Virus record (IMG/VR): IMGVR_UViG_3300008470_000181
Coordinates: 1 to 40,356 of that record
Direction: 5' to 3' (one strand)
DNA: 40,356 bases
DNA from: a virus
In this document: piece by piece, positions 27,676-33,803 of the stretch
Numbering within the stretch: the first letter of the stretch is position 1
How the letters are laid out: the number at the start of each line of letters is the position of its first letter
Notes under the pieces: generated by a model
Seen by the model: the letters and a program-made list of their open reading frames with translations, nothing else
Databases searched by the model: none
What the model was told of the DNA's origin: nothing
Made by a program: the position numbers and the translations under genes

Positions 27676-28026
27676 ATGAATGGTAAAAGAAAATATCCAA
27701 TAAGGTATAGACCAAGGACTTGCATAGCAAATTTTAATATACATTACTACCCTCATTCTACACATAAGCTTCTTATATCTAAGAATCAAAGAAAAGTAGC
27801 TAAAGGAATGAAGGATGTTAAAACTATTGTTTGTAGATTGTATCCGATTGTTCTCGATGATGAAGGAGAGTCGCCTACTGAAAATTTAAGAATGAACTTA
27901 ATTAAATTTATCTGGAAAGAAAAGAACATTAAAGATAACTTAGAAAATCATTACGCTGTTGTAAGAGAAATTAATGTTATATCTGAAGGTAGGGTTTGTT
28001 ATAGGTTCGATGAATTTAAACACTAA
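27676..28026 (+). CDS. Small basic protein of unknown function
   Basis: 116 aa starting with a basic aromatic segment (KRKYPIRYRPRTCIANFNIH). The rest is mixed alpha/beta (TIVCRLYPIVLDDEG, MNLIKFIWKEKN). First gene rightward of the divergent region. Its TAA overlaps the next ATG (28024-28028). Not recognised. Confidence 0.55.
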   Translation: MNGKRKYPIRYRPRTCIANFNIHYYPHSTHKLLISKNQRKVAKGMKDVKTIVCRLYPIVLDDEGESPTENLRMNLIKFIWKEKNIKDNLENHYAVVREINVISEGRVCYRFDEFKH

Positions 28027-28238
28027 TGGCTAGTCAAGAAGAAAGAGAATATATAGATGCTATCAATAGTATCAAACAGAACATCCTCTCACCGGGAGAA
28101 AAGACAAGAAGAATTTTAAACTCACGAGGCATTGAATCTCCATCATTGGATGGTTTAATAAAAGTCTCATCAACACCACCAACATGGAAAGTACCAAAGA
28201 AGAAAGTAAAGAAAAAGAACAAGAACAAGAAGAAGTAG
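28026..28238 (+). CDS. Small protein with Lys-rich tail
   Basis: 70 aa: an acidic helix (SQEEREYIDAINSIKQNIL), a Ser/Pro segment and a C-terminal run of Lys/Asn (KKVKKKNKNKKK). Coupled by TAATG to the gene before and overlapping the next gene by 55 nt. Not recognised. Confidence 0.5.
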   Translation: MASQEEREYIDAINSIKQNILSPGEKTRRILNSRGIESPSLDGLIKVSSTPPTWKVPKKKVKKKNKNKKK

Positions 28239-28567
28239 TAATTCCTATCTATCCTCATATTGTATCTTCAAGAGAGAAGAATACATTAGTGTTAGAAACT
28301 AACCTGAGAAAGAAGTACCGTAAGAAATGGTATCTATGGCACTTCTACCGTAAAGCATATGTGCCAGAAGGTAAGACAGACTATACAGCTGCACTTAGTG
28401 GATTCACAAGAGATATATACTTATGCCAAATGTTTGGTAAGATAGATCCAAAAGCTACATACATGAATGGAGATTATGTATTCCAATTAGATATAGACCA
28501 GGAACGTACAGAGAAACAAAGACTGGACCCAAATAGATTTACAACTAAAATGGAAGAAGATGAATGA
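28184..28567 (+). CDS. Small protein of unknown function
   Basis: 127 aa: a Glu/Lys-rich first 18 residues overlapping the previous gene, then a more ordered part (YRKKWYLWHFYRKAYVPEGK, FTRDIYLCQMFGKIDP). A later start cannot be excluded because the first residues are low-complexity. Not recognised. Confidence 0.5.
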   Translation: MESTKEESKEKEQEQEEVVIPIYPHIVSSREKNTLVLETNLRKKYRKKWYLWHFYRKAYVPEGKTDYTAALSGFTRDIYLCQMFGKIDPKATYMNGDYVFQLDIDQERTEKQRLDPNRFTTKMEEDE

Positions 28568-28682
28568 GCTACCAACACTACTTATGTTAGCAACCATTAG
28601 TATTCCCTGCATAATATTAATAACACTACTTATATTATTAAACGTTATTATACCTTACTTAATATTTAACAAAGAAGAGTAA
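28560..28682 (+). CDS. 40-aa single-span membrane peptide
   Basis: ATG at 28560, overlapping the previous gene by 8 nt. Nearly the whole chain is hydrophobic (TLLMLATISIPCIILITLLI and on to IPYLIF), ending NKEE. One, possibly two, tightly packed membrane segments. A small membrane effector such as a holin or superinfection-exclusion peptide is possible but not shown. Confidence 0.5.
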   Translation: MNELPTLLMLATISIPCIILITLLILLNVIIPYLIFNKEE

Positions 28683-28684
28683 AA

Positions 28685-28804
28685 CTAATACCTCTTCCTT
28701 GATTTAACAATCTTCTTAGCAGATTTCTTTGCCTGTTTCTTCGTAGCACCAGCCACCATCTTAGCAGCTACTATACGTTTCTTTAGTTTCCTTTTACCCG
28801 GCAT
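28685..28804 (-). CDS. 39-aa Lys/Arg/Ala-rich basic peptide
   Basis: Minus-strand ATG at 28804, TAG at 28685-28687, 2 nt from the convergent stop of the membrane peptide. Composition resembles histone-H1-like or phage basic DNA-binding peptides (KRKLKKRIVAAKMVAGATKK, KKSAKKIVKSRKRY). It would be transcribed from the adjacent non-coding region. Could be a DNA-condensing or RNA-binding peptide; short length limits confidence. Confidence 0.45.
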   Translation of the reverse strand: MPGKRKLKKRIVAAKMVAGATKKQAKKSAKKIVKSRKRY

Positions 28805-29262
28805 AACACATATCTTTAATGATTAACAATACCCAAATATAATATTTTTTTTATTATCACACAACACACCACATTAATCAACTGATCTATTTATTCAATC
28901 CTTACCACCCCGGCCTGAATCACAAATTCATACTGGATGTAAAGTAGTAGTGAACGTTAAGGGAGTAAAGACTATTATAAAACTACCCGATGCCTTATTG
29001 CAAATGGAAACATACGGGGCCACATTTTCAAAACGAATCCAAAACCAAATCCAAATGTATATCGTATCAAGTTCTTAATTGAATTTGGATTGATATCCTT
29101 ACCTACTACTCATTCAGTACGTTGTTAAGAGCCTAGCGAGTGGAGAGTGTCTTTCGACTGCATTTCTACTACGAACTGAATGTCTTTGGTTGTGTTGCTT
29201 GTGTTCGTGTGTCACTTAGTGTGCGAAGTTATAAGAAATAAACTACAATGTCAAGTAGTTGA

Positions 29263-29339
29263 GTCATAGAACTGTCATAGTTTTGTCACAGTAATGTCAC
29301 AGAACTGTCACAGTATTGTCATATCCTTGTGACTGTATG
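29263..29339 (+). repeat. 11-bp iteron-like direct repeat array
   Basis: Direct repeats of GTCAYAGWAHT type at exact 11-nt steps: starts 29263, 29274, 29285, 29296, 29307, with weaker units at 29318 (GTCATATCCTT) and 29329. A further GTCAAGTAGTT lies 13 nt upstream. An 11-bp period is about one DNA helical turn, so a protein would bind the same face of each unit, as at plasmid or phage origin iterons or clustered operators. Confidence 0.8.
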
Positions 29340-29359
29340 CTTTGTAGTACTTCTTTATT

Positions 29360-29390
29360 CTTTGATTATTATTCATGATGATAATCAAGG
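29360..29390. promoter_or_regulatory. 31-nt imperfect palindrome, operator-like
   Basis: Dyad centred on 29375: GATTATTAT on the left against ATGATAATC on the right, extending outward to CTTT and AAGG with only G-T type mismatches; about 14 bp per arm around a 3-nt centre. It starts 20 nt after the iteron array. Either a dimeric-repressor operator or an RNA hairpin. Confidence 0.5.
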
Positions 29391-29525
29391 AGTTCATACG
29401 CTTCTTAAGGTCAATGTATGATGTTTACGTATTTGCATGTTCGTTATAGATGCTCACTTAGTTAATGTTGTTGTAGGAAAAAACTATGACGAGGTTGTGA
29501 GTAGTTAAGGAGCGTAAGCCTTGAC

Positions 29526-29553
29526 ATCAATCAACACTTCGGTGTTGATTGAT
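29526..29553 (+). repeat. UUCG hairpin family, copy 1
   Basis: Perfect 12-bp stem (ATCAATCAACAC) closed by C(TTCG)G, followed by TATT. No gene starts directly behind it. Member of the family described in the findings. Confidence 0.85.
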
Positions 29554-29588
29554 TATTGTGCATAGATACGATAATCTTACACACCCTT

Positions 29589-29610
29589 GAATGTTGGAGG
29601 TAAAACATTC
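29589..29610 (+). other. Hairpin with purine-rich GGAGG loop
   Basis: GAATGTT pairs with AACATTC around GGAGGTAA. It lies between UUCG hairpin copies 1 and 2; similar GGA-loop hairpins lie after copies 2 and 4. Confidence 0.5.
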
Positions 29611-29620
29611 CGTTTGCAAA

Positions 29621-29648
29621 GTCAGTCAATACTTCGGTATTGACTGAT
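29621..29648 (+). repeat. UUCG hairpin family, copy 2
   Basis: Stem CAGTCAATAC pairs perfectly with GTATTGACTG, extended by one or two outer pairs, around TTCG; then TTATTTAA. No gene starts directly behind it. Confidence 0.85.
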
Positions 29649-29666
29649 TATTTAACTATTACCTTA

Positions 29667-29685
29667 TTGGAGAGAGGAACTCCAA
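29667..29685 (+). other. Hairpin with GA-rich loop (AGAGGAA)
   Basis: TTGGAG pairs with CTCCAA around AGAGGAA, between UUCG hairpin copies 2 and 3. Confidence 0.45.
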
Positions 29686-29691
29686 CGATTG

Positions 29692-29719
29692 TTCAGTCAG
29701 TACTTACGTACTGATTGAA
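29692..29719 (+). repeat. UUCG hairpin family, copy 3 (TTAC loop)
   Basis: CAGTCAGTAC pairs with GTACTGATTG (one G-T pair) around TTAC. Then AATTTTAAAACAAGAGTT and the ATG of a 27-aa peptide at 29736. Confidence 0.8.
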
Positions 29720-29735
29720 TTTTAAAACAAGAGTT

Positions 29736-29819
29736 ATGAAAAATGATAAACTTATGAATATGTGTTACTACACAGTAATAGGATATTTAATCCTTGTATG
29801 TACACTTCTATTAACCTAA
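29736..29819 (+). CDS. 27-aa membrane micropeptide
   Basis: ATG at 29736, 17 nt after hairpin copy 3, preceded by an A-rich leader. The sequence has a short polar start then a hydrophobic span (YYTVIGYLILVCTLLLT). Its layout (hairpin, A/T leader, ATG) is the same as for larger genes in this region, which supports it as a real gene. Function unknown. Confidence 0.4.
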   Translation: MKNDKLMNMCYYTVIGYLILVCTLLLT

Positions 29820-29823
29820 TAAT

Positions 29824-29853
29824 ATTCAATCAATCCTTCTGGATTGATTGAAT
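29824..29853 (+). repeat. UUCG hairpin family, copy 4 (TTCT loop)
   Basis: 13-bp stem with CAATCAATCC pairing GGATTGATTG around TTCT. It lies 5 nt after the stop of the 27-aa peptide. Confidence 0.8.
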
Positions 29854-29862
29854 TTTGTACTC

Positions 29863-29879
29863 GATTAGAGAGGATAATC
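29863..29879 (+). other. Short hairpin with GAGAGGA loop
   Basis: GATTA pairs with TAATC around GAGAGGA, between UUCG hairpin copies 4 and 5. Stem of only 5 bp, so weak alone; listed because the same arrangement recurs. Confidence 0.35.
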
Positions 29880-29889
29880 TAACGTTACA

Positions 29890-29919
29890 AACCAACAAGT
29901 ACTTCGGTGCTTGTTGGTT
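29890..29919 (+). repeat. UUCG hairpin family, copy 5
   Basis: 13-bp stem (CCAACAAGTAC with GTGCTTGTTGG, one G-T pair) and C(TTCG)G loop. It lies 25 nt before the ATG at 29945. Confidence 0.85.
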
Positions 29920-29944
29920 ATTCACAATTATAACCAACTTAGAT

Positions 29945-30130
29945 ATGACTACTGAAAAGATGAATAAACTACGTTTACGTATAGGAAAACTTGTGCGTAA
30001 GTATAATGGGTTAAATGCTCGTAACTTTGAGCTTAAACCAACTGCTGTTGCTTATTTAGGCAACGAAAGAAAAAAAGAGTTGTTGCAAATGAGAATAATG
30101 TTACTTACGTATCATTATCACAATCATTAA
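29945..30130 (+). CDS. Small basic helical protein
   Basis: 61 aa from the ATG at 29945 (TTEKMNKLRLRIGKLVRKYN, then LGNERKKELLQMRIML). A longer frame opens at 29855, but hairpins 4-5 and the GA-loop hairpin would then lie in the coding region, so the start after hairpin 5 is preferred. Not recognised. Confidence 0.55.
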   Translation: MTTEKMNKLRLRIGKLVRKYNGLNARNFELKPTAVAYLGNERKKELLQMRIMLLTYHYHNH

Positions 30131-30134
30131 TAAT

Positions 30135-30160
30135 ACATAGAGTACTTCGGTATTCTTTGT
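30135..30160 (+). repeat. UUCG hairpin family, copy 6
   Basis: AGAGTAC pairs with GTATTCT around TTCG, extended by four outer pairs after one mismatch. It starts 4 nt after the previous stop and ends 29 nt before the next ATG. Confidence 0.75.
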
Positions 30161-30188
30161 TATTCTACTATGAATAACACCTTAAATT

Positions 30189-30377
30189 ATGTCACAAACC
30201 GACACAAGAAAAAGCAGAACCAATAGAGTTCGCAAACCAAAAATGAATCGTGAGAGATTAATCAACGCAAGATTGTGTTACTCTACACGTATTGACGCAG
30301 TAATTGGCAGTATTGCCTTAGTAGAGTTTAATCCAAATAGAATTGGAGCTACTCTAAAAGTTCTACGTCAATCTTAA
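30189..30377 (+). CDS. Small basic protein
   Basis: 62 aa, Arg/Asn/Lys-rich N-terminus (TDTRKSRTNRVRKPKMNRER) then a hydrophobic core (IDAVIGSIALVEFNPNRIGA). Possibly nucleic-acid-binding. Flanked by UUCG hairpins on both sides. Confidence 0.5.
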   Translation: MSQTDTRKSRTNRVRKPKMNRERLINARLCYSTRIDAVIGSIALVEFNPNRIGATLKVLRQS

Positions 30378-30384
30378 ATAACTT

Positions 30385-30417
30385 ACCAACATTGTGGGCT
30401 TGTCCTTCGGTGTTGGT
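30385..30417 (+). repeat. UUCG hairpin family, copy 7 (degenerate)
   Basis: ACCAACA pairs with TGTTGGT, but the loop is enlarged to 19 nt and still contains CTTCGG. Looks like a family member with an insertion. It lies before the 204-aa gene. Confidence 0.55.
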
Positions 30418-30471
30418 TGATTATTAGAAACGCTGACATTTGTTAGCGTGTGATAAACACTACATAAGAAT

Positions 30472-31086
30472 ATGAATACAATTAAATCATTTAATGGTTC
30501 TGCATTATTAGGAAGAACTAACGAATCAGCTCTTAAATCAATGCTATCAGGAGTTGCAACTTTATCATCTGTTACTAACCACGTATCAGCAAAAGGCACT
30601 CAATCTGTAAAATTTACTTTTGATGCAACAGCTCCTGGACAACAAGGACACGATGAATACTTAAGAACTTCTCAAGCTACGTTCTTAACTAAATCTTTAC
30701 AAAAGCTTGTTTACTTACTTGTTCATTCAGATAATGAAGAAGCTAAGACAGCATTTGGACAATTACCTGATGCAGTTACTGTAGTCAATGGAGCTGACGG
30801 ACAACCTATCTACTTTGAAACTAAAGAAGAATTAGAGGGGATTAGAGCAGAATACGGAGAAGATATTGACTTTATGTGGGTAGATGATGATGAATCTACT
30901 GCTCGTTACTGCGTTAAAGTAGCAGACGGAAAAGCTTATTGCGACCAAGTTATTGCAATATTTTCTAAATTAGTTGGTTCTAAATATAGCCTTAAGATTA
31001 GAAAGCCTATTTCAGCACAAGACGCTATAGCATTAAACTGCAAACCTGATAATTTTCAGCGTTTAAAGTCTATTGAATCAGCTTAA
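30472..31086 (+). CDS. 204-aa soluble early protein of unknown function
   Basis: Mixed alpha/beta, slightly acidic (MNTIKSFNGSALLGRTNESA; VKFTFDATAPGQQG; DFMWVDDDESTARYCVKVAD; KYSLKIRKPISAQDAI). It has a 54-nt leader after hairpin copy 7 and is followed 7 nt after its stop by the strongest terminator in the window, so it is probably a monocistronic, abundant transcript. A single-stranded-DNA-binding or host-takeover role would fit but no family is recognised. Confidence 0.65.
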   Translation: MNTIKSFNGSALLGRTNESALKSMLSGVATLSSVTNHVSAKGTQSVKFTFDATAPGQQGHDEYLRTSQATFLTKSLQKLVYLLVHSDNEEAKTAFGQLPDAVTVVNGADGQPIYFETKEELEGIRAEYGEDIDFMWVDDDESTARYCVKVADGKAYCDQVIAIFSKLVGSKYSLKIRKPISAQDAIALNCKPDNFQRLKSIESA

Positions 31087-31093
31087 ATTTACA

Positions 31094-31129
31094 GATACAC
31101 ATCCTACTCGGATGTGTATCTTTTTTTTT
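31094..31129 (+). terminator. Strong Rho-independent terminator
   Basis: Perfect 11-bp stem (GATACACATCC pairing GGATGTGTATC), 5-nt loop, then nine Ts. It ends the 204-aa gene's transcript. It differs from the UUCG hairpins in having a real T-run. Confidence 0.93.
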
Positions 31130-31284
31130 AAAATTGAATACCGATAGTTTGCTGAATTACTATGTGTATGAATACCATATTAAATACGAACAATACTTAA
31201 TTACCGACAGGATAATGAATACTTAGCTTGTTCATGTATTAGAAAGACTCGGATTATTATTTACAATTAAAAAACTTAAAAAAA

Positions 31285-31623
31285 ATGAGTGGAGAAATAA
31301 TTTATTTAGGCTGTATACTATCAATGGCAATTCCTGTTGGATATATAATAATGTTTATAGTAAAATACTACTATATTTCTATTATATGTAGAGAATGGAA
31401 TGAAAAGCTGTATAAGTATAGCCAGCATGTAGAACGTAAGAAAAGTTCAGGAGAACTTAAAAACAATTACCAATATTTAGAAAAAATGTATCTATATCCA
31501 GATGAGGTAGGGATATACGTATTTAAAAATTGGAGGGAGTCTGATCTTATAGCTGATAAGTTTACTTTATTTAATGTAAACTATTACAACGAAAACAAGA
31601 AGAAGAATAGAGAGGTGTATTAG
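31285..31623 (+). CDS. Membrane-anchored small protein
   Basis: 112 aa. Residues about 5-35 form one hydrophobic membrane span (IIYLGCILSMAIPVGYIIMF); the rest is a charged soluble domain (EWNEKLYKYSQHVERKKSSG and a Tyr/Lys-rich end). Preceded by about 150 nt of A/T-rich non-coding sequence after the terminator at 31094-31129 and followed by its own terminator. Possibly an inner-membrane host-interaction protein; not recognised. Confidence 0.55.
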   Translation: MSGEIIYLGCILSMAIPVGYIIMFIVKYYYISIICREWNEKLYKYSQHVERKKSSGELKNNYQYLEKMYLYPDEVGIYVFKNWRESDLIADKFTLFNVNYYNENKKKNREVY

Positions 31624-31635
31624 CCTCTCTTTTTT
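31609..31635 (+). terminator. Rho-independent terminator after the membrane protein
   Basis: AGAGAGG pairs with CCTCTCT (7 bp, 8-nt loop) followed by five further Ts. The left arm overlaps the end of the 112-aa gene. Confidence 0.85.
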
Positions 31636-31705
31636 ATGCAGAGATATTATATAAATATTCTGCAATTTAACACATATACCAACAACTAATAAAAAACAGA
31701 GGATT

Positions 31706-32095
31706 ATGGCACGATTAGCACAATTATTAGAAGAAAAAGGGTTTAAAAGCTCAGAAAGACTTAGAAAAGAATGTGATTTAAGCGATTGGGAGATTGCTAA
31801 AGTACTATTTGACAATTTAATTATAAAAGCCACTAAGAAAGGCTGTATGATTGAAAACAAGACTATTAAAAAGACTGTTAGGAATAACTTTGGCAAGACT
31901 AAAGTTATAAGCAAGACTAAAATTTCAAAGATTAGAATACCTTCTGTTTCTTTGATAGAAAACGGTGTTTTGTTTGACAGTCCTGCTTTGTGGGTTAAAC
32001 CGCTTATCCAGAAAAACAGAGTAATATTCTTTTGGAAAGGTATTTATATAGATGGAGCATCCATCTTTGGAGAATCAATTAATAGATATCAGTAA
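31706..32095 (+). CDS. Small protein of unknown function
   Basis: 129 aa: an N-terminal helical part (ARLAQLLEEKGFKSSERLRK; DLSDWEIAKVLF) that could be helix-turn-helix-like, a Lys/Thr-rich linker, and a beta-rich end (NRVIFFWKGIYIDGAS). Its TAA overlaps the next ATG. First gene of a cluster coupled to 32717. Confidence 0.55.
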   Translation: MARLAQLLEEKGFKSSERLRKECDLSDWEIAKVLFDNLIIKATKKGCMIENKTIKKTVRNNFGKTKVISKTKISKIRIPSVSLIENGVLFDSPALWVKPLIQKNRVIFFWKGIYIDGASIFGESINRYQ

Positions 32096-32463
32096 TGAAT
32101 AGAGTACACGTAACAAAAGATGGAAGTAGATTGTTTATCTCAGAGATGGACGATACCCACTTACAGAGTATGATTAAGTTAATGCTGAGAGGTGTTAACA
32201 AAATAAAGAAACAACTCAGATGTGAAGTCGTTGAGGACAAATTCCGAACAGCCATGTATGGCGAAAAGGATATGTTTGATGAGGACCAGCTGAACGAAAT
32301 GCTTGAGAACTTGACTGATAAACTATATCCTTATTTGGCTGAAATAGCTTTGAGAGGTATTGATATGTCAACAGAGCTTCAAGCTACGTTTGAAAGAGAA
32401 GGTATGAACCTTATCAGAAAAGACGATGATGAAGATTTTCAGATATTGTTAGATCAAATGTAA
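32095..32463 (+). CDS. Small acidic helical protein
   Basis: 122 aa. NRVHVTKDGSRLFISEMDDT at the start, then amphipathic helices (LQSMIKLMLRGVNKIKKQLR; DEDQLNEMLENLTDKLYPYL). Coupled to both neighbours by TAATG overlaps. Not recognised. Confidence 0.55.
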   Translation: MNRVHVTKDGSRLFISEMDDTHLQSMIKLMLRGVNKIKKQLRCEVVEDKFRTAMYGEKDMFDEDQLNEMLENLTDKLYPYLAEIALRGIDMSTELQATFEREGMNLIRKDDDEDFQILLDQM

Positions 32464-32717
32464 TGACTAAAGAAGAGGCAACAGACTTCTTAGCTTGGTT
32501 AAAGGCTAAGGAGTCTGAAAGTCATTTCTTAGCAAGATTCAAGACTTGGAAACCATTGGTTGTAAGCAACCCAGAGTACTATGATAAGAAACGTGAAGCT
32601 CAAATTGTATTAGGAATATTCCAATGGCAAAGGCCATACGAGGAATTAGCTAAGGTACACCCTGGACTAACACCGTTCACTTATCAGAAATACAGAGAAA
32701 AATACAATCTTCAATAA
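32463..32717 (+). CDS. Small helical protein
   Basis: 84 aa (TKEEATDFLAWLKAKESESH; YYDKKREAQIVLGIFQWQRP; TPFTYQKYREKYNL). The last three genes (31706-32717) form a coupled group. The gene's last codons form the left arm of hairpin copy 8. Not recognised. Confidence 0.55.
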   Translation: MTKEEATDFLAWLKAKESESHFLARFKTWKPLVVSNPEYYDKKREAQIVLGIFQWQRPYEELAKVHPGLTPFTYQKYREKYNLQ

Positions 32718-32737
32718 GTGCTTCGGTACTTATTGAA
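32710..32737 (+). repeat. UUCG hairpin family, copy 8
   Basis: 12-bp stem (CAATAAGTGC with GTACTTATTG, one G-T pair) around TTCG, overlapping the stop codon of the previous gene. Then AATTTAAAATATATAATT and ATG at 32755. Confidence 0.85.
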
Positions 32738-32754
32738 ATTTAAAATATATAATT

Positions 32755-32907
32755 ATGAAAAAAATAATATGTAAAATATTTGGACATAAGTGGATGTGCA
32801 TAATGAGGCGCAATTACAAGGATGAATACACTGAACAATACTCAGCTGTATCAACCCATAAATGCACGAGATGTACTCGGCATATATACGAAGAATGGAA
32901 CGCTTAA
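32755..32907 (+). CDS. Zinc-ribbon peptide, DUF1660-like
   Basis: 50 aa: KKIICKIFGHKWMC then KCTRCTR. The M-K-K-x-x-C-x-x-F-G-H-K-W start with a later CxxC is the signature I recall for phage DUF1660 proteins, likely one zinc site (C6, H11 or C15, C37, C40). It starts 17 nt after hairpin 8 and ends 16 nt before the RadC-like ATG. Confidence 0.65.
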   Translation: MKKIICKIFGHKWMCIMRRNYKDEYTEQYSAVSTHKCTRCTRHIYEEWNA

Positions 32908-32923
32908 CTTTAAACTAAAAACT

Positions 32924-33370
32924 ATGGAATTAAAATCATTTGCTAAAGAACTGGAAGCAGTATACACTACGAAAGATGATGTACATAGGATGAAGATAGG
33001 TTCTTCTCAAGCTTTAAGTGAATTTGTAAGGAAAGTATTTCCGGTACAAATAGATTACAGAGAAGCCTTTATGTGTGTATATCTAAATACAGCTAACAAT
33101 ACTATTGGTTTTACAATAGTTGGATTAGGAGGTCTAACAGGAACTATTGCAGACCCTAAGACTGTATTTCAACATGGTTTATTGTGTAATGCAAGAAGTG
33201 TAATACTTGTACTTAATCATCCATCAGGTAATTTAAAGCCAAGTCAATCTGATATTAATCTTACTAATAAAATGATAGATTGTGGAAAGTTACTTGATAT
33301 TACAGTACTTGATCACTTAATAATAACAGAAGAAAGTTTTTTTAGCTTTACTGATGAAGGATTAATTTAA
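32924..33370 (+). CDS. radC-like: RadC/JAMM-like protein with altered metal site
   Basis: 148 aa from the ATG at 32924; a longer frame from 32822 overlaps the zinc-ribbon gene and is not preferred. RadC family core: YREAFMCVYLNT (E47), then VLNHPSGNLKPSQSDINLT with H99, S107 and D110. The usual family motif is HNHPSG; here the first His is Leu (L97), so one zinc ligand of the JAMM metallopeptidase site is lost. RadC proteins are anti-restriction or DNA-repair associated, and JAMM folds also act as deubiquitinase-like enzymes. Because the phage has a PRTRC operon 2.2 kb downstream, it may act with that system, but catalysis is doubtful. Confidence 0.8.
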   Translation: MELKSFAKELEAVYTTKDDVHRMKIGSSQALSEFVRKVFPVQIDYREAFMCVYLNTANNTIGFTIVGLGGLTGTIADPKTVFQHGLLCNARSVILVLNHPSGNLKPSQSDINLTNKMIDCGKLLDITVLDHLIITEESFFSFTDEGLI

Positions 33371-33382
33371 TACATAATAGTT

Positions 33383-33802
33383 ATGAGACAAACGAGTATA
33401 GATTGTTATAATCAAATTAAAGCTGAAGGCTTATTATCTAAAAGAAGATTGGAAGTTTATGAAGCTATTTTAAAATCAGCTCCCTGCTCAAGCGGGGAGG
33501 CTTTTTCAAAAATGCTAACAAGCAGTAATGTTATTTCACAATCCAGAGCAAGATTTACAGAACTAAGAGAATTAGGTGTTATCTATGAAGTTGGAGTTAA
33601 AAAATGTTCTATAACAAACAGAAATGTAATAGAATGGGATTTAACAGATAACATACCATTTGAGTTAGAGAAAAATAAAACTAAAAGTAAGAAAACAAAA
33701 ATAAATGAAGTTTTATTTCTAATAGAAAGACTTGGAAAAGAGTTAACTGAAGGAGAAAAAGTTGAGCTAAGAAAGATTTATCACTTAGTGAAAAAAATTT
33801 AA
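33383..33802 (+). CDS. Winged-helix DNA-binding protein
   Basis: 139 aa. LLSKRRLEVYEAILKSAPCS, SSGEAFSKML, then SQSRARFTELRELGVIYEVG give the helix-helix-recognition helix-wing order common in small phage helix-turn-helix proteins. The C-terminal third is Lys-rich and helical. It starts 12 nt after the RadC-like stop. Likely a transcription or replication accessory factor. Confidence 0.7.
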   Translation: MRQTSIDCYNQIKAEGLLSKRRLEVYEAILKSAPCSSGEAFSKMLTSSNVISQSRARFTELRELGVIYEVGVKKCSITNRNVIEWDLTDNIPFELEKNKTKSKKTKINEVLFLIERLGKELTEGEKVELRKIYHLVKKI

Positions 33803-33803
33803 T

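Larger units (their letters stand above)
28805..29525. other. Main non-coding region with repeats; candidate origin/control region
   Basis: About 720 bp without a convincing gene. It holds inverted repeats (AGTAGTAG near 28945 with CTACTACT near 29103; AATCCAAAT 29048-29056 with ATTTGGATT 29083-29091; CATTCAGTACGT 29111-29122 with ACGAACTGAATG 29171-29182, 11 of 12 paired), an 11-bp direct-repeat array and a palindrome (separate entries). Local GC is higher at 28900-29040. A GTG-initiated 42-codon ORF (28950-29078, GVKTIIKLPDALLQMETYG) and a 24-codon ATG ORF (29375-29449) are possible but weak. Lies next to a strand switch, as phage origins and early control regions often do. Confidence 0.5.

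Noticed and set aside
28034-28258. 74-codon minus-strand open frame, Phe-rich
   Set aside because: Mirror of the Lys-rich end of the plus-strand 70-aa gene, which is coupled to its neighbour by TAATG.
29526-30417. CRISPR-like array from regularly spaced hairpins
   Set aside because: The repeats differ in sequence and share only structure and loop; spacing is irregular (about 30-220 nt) and genes lie between them; no cas genes.
30363-30599. 78-codon minus-strand open frame
   Set aside because: Lies opposite hairpin 7 and the start of the 204-aa gene, with no leader and no neighbours on that strand.
31567-31914. 115-codon minus-strand hydrophobic open frame
   Set aside because: Opposite the terminator at 31609 and the Lys-rich part of the 129-aa gene; hydrophobicity is a mirror effect.
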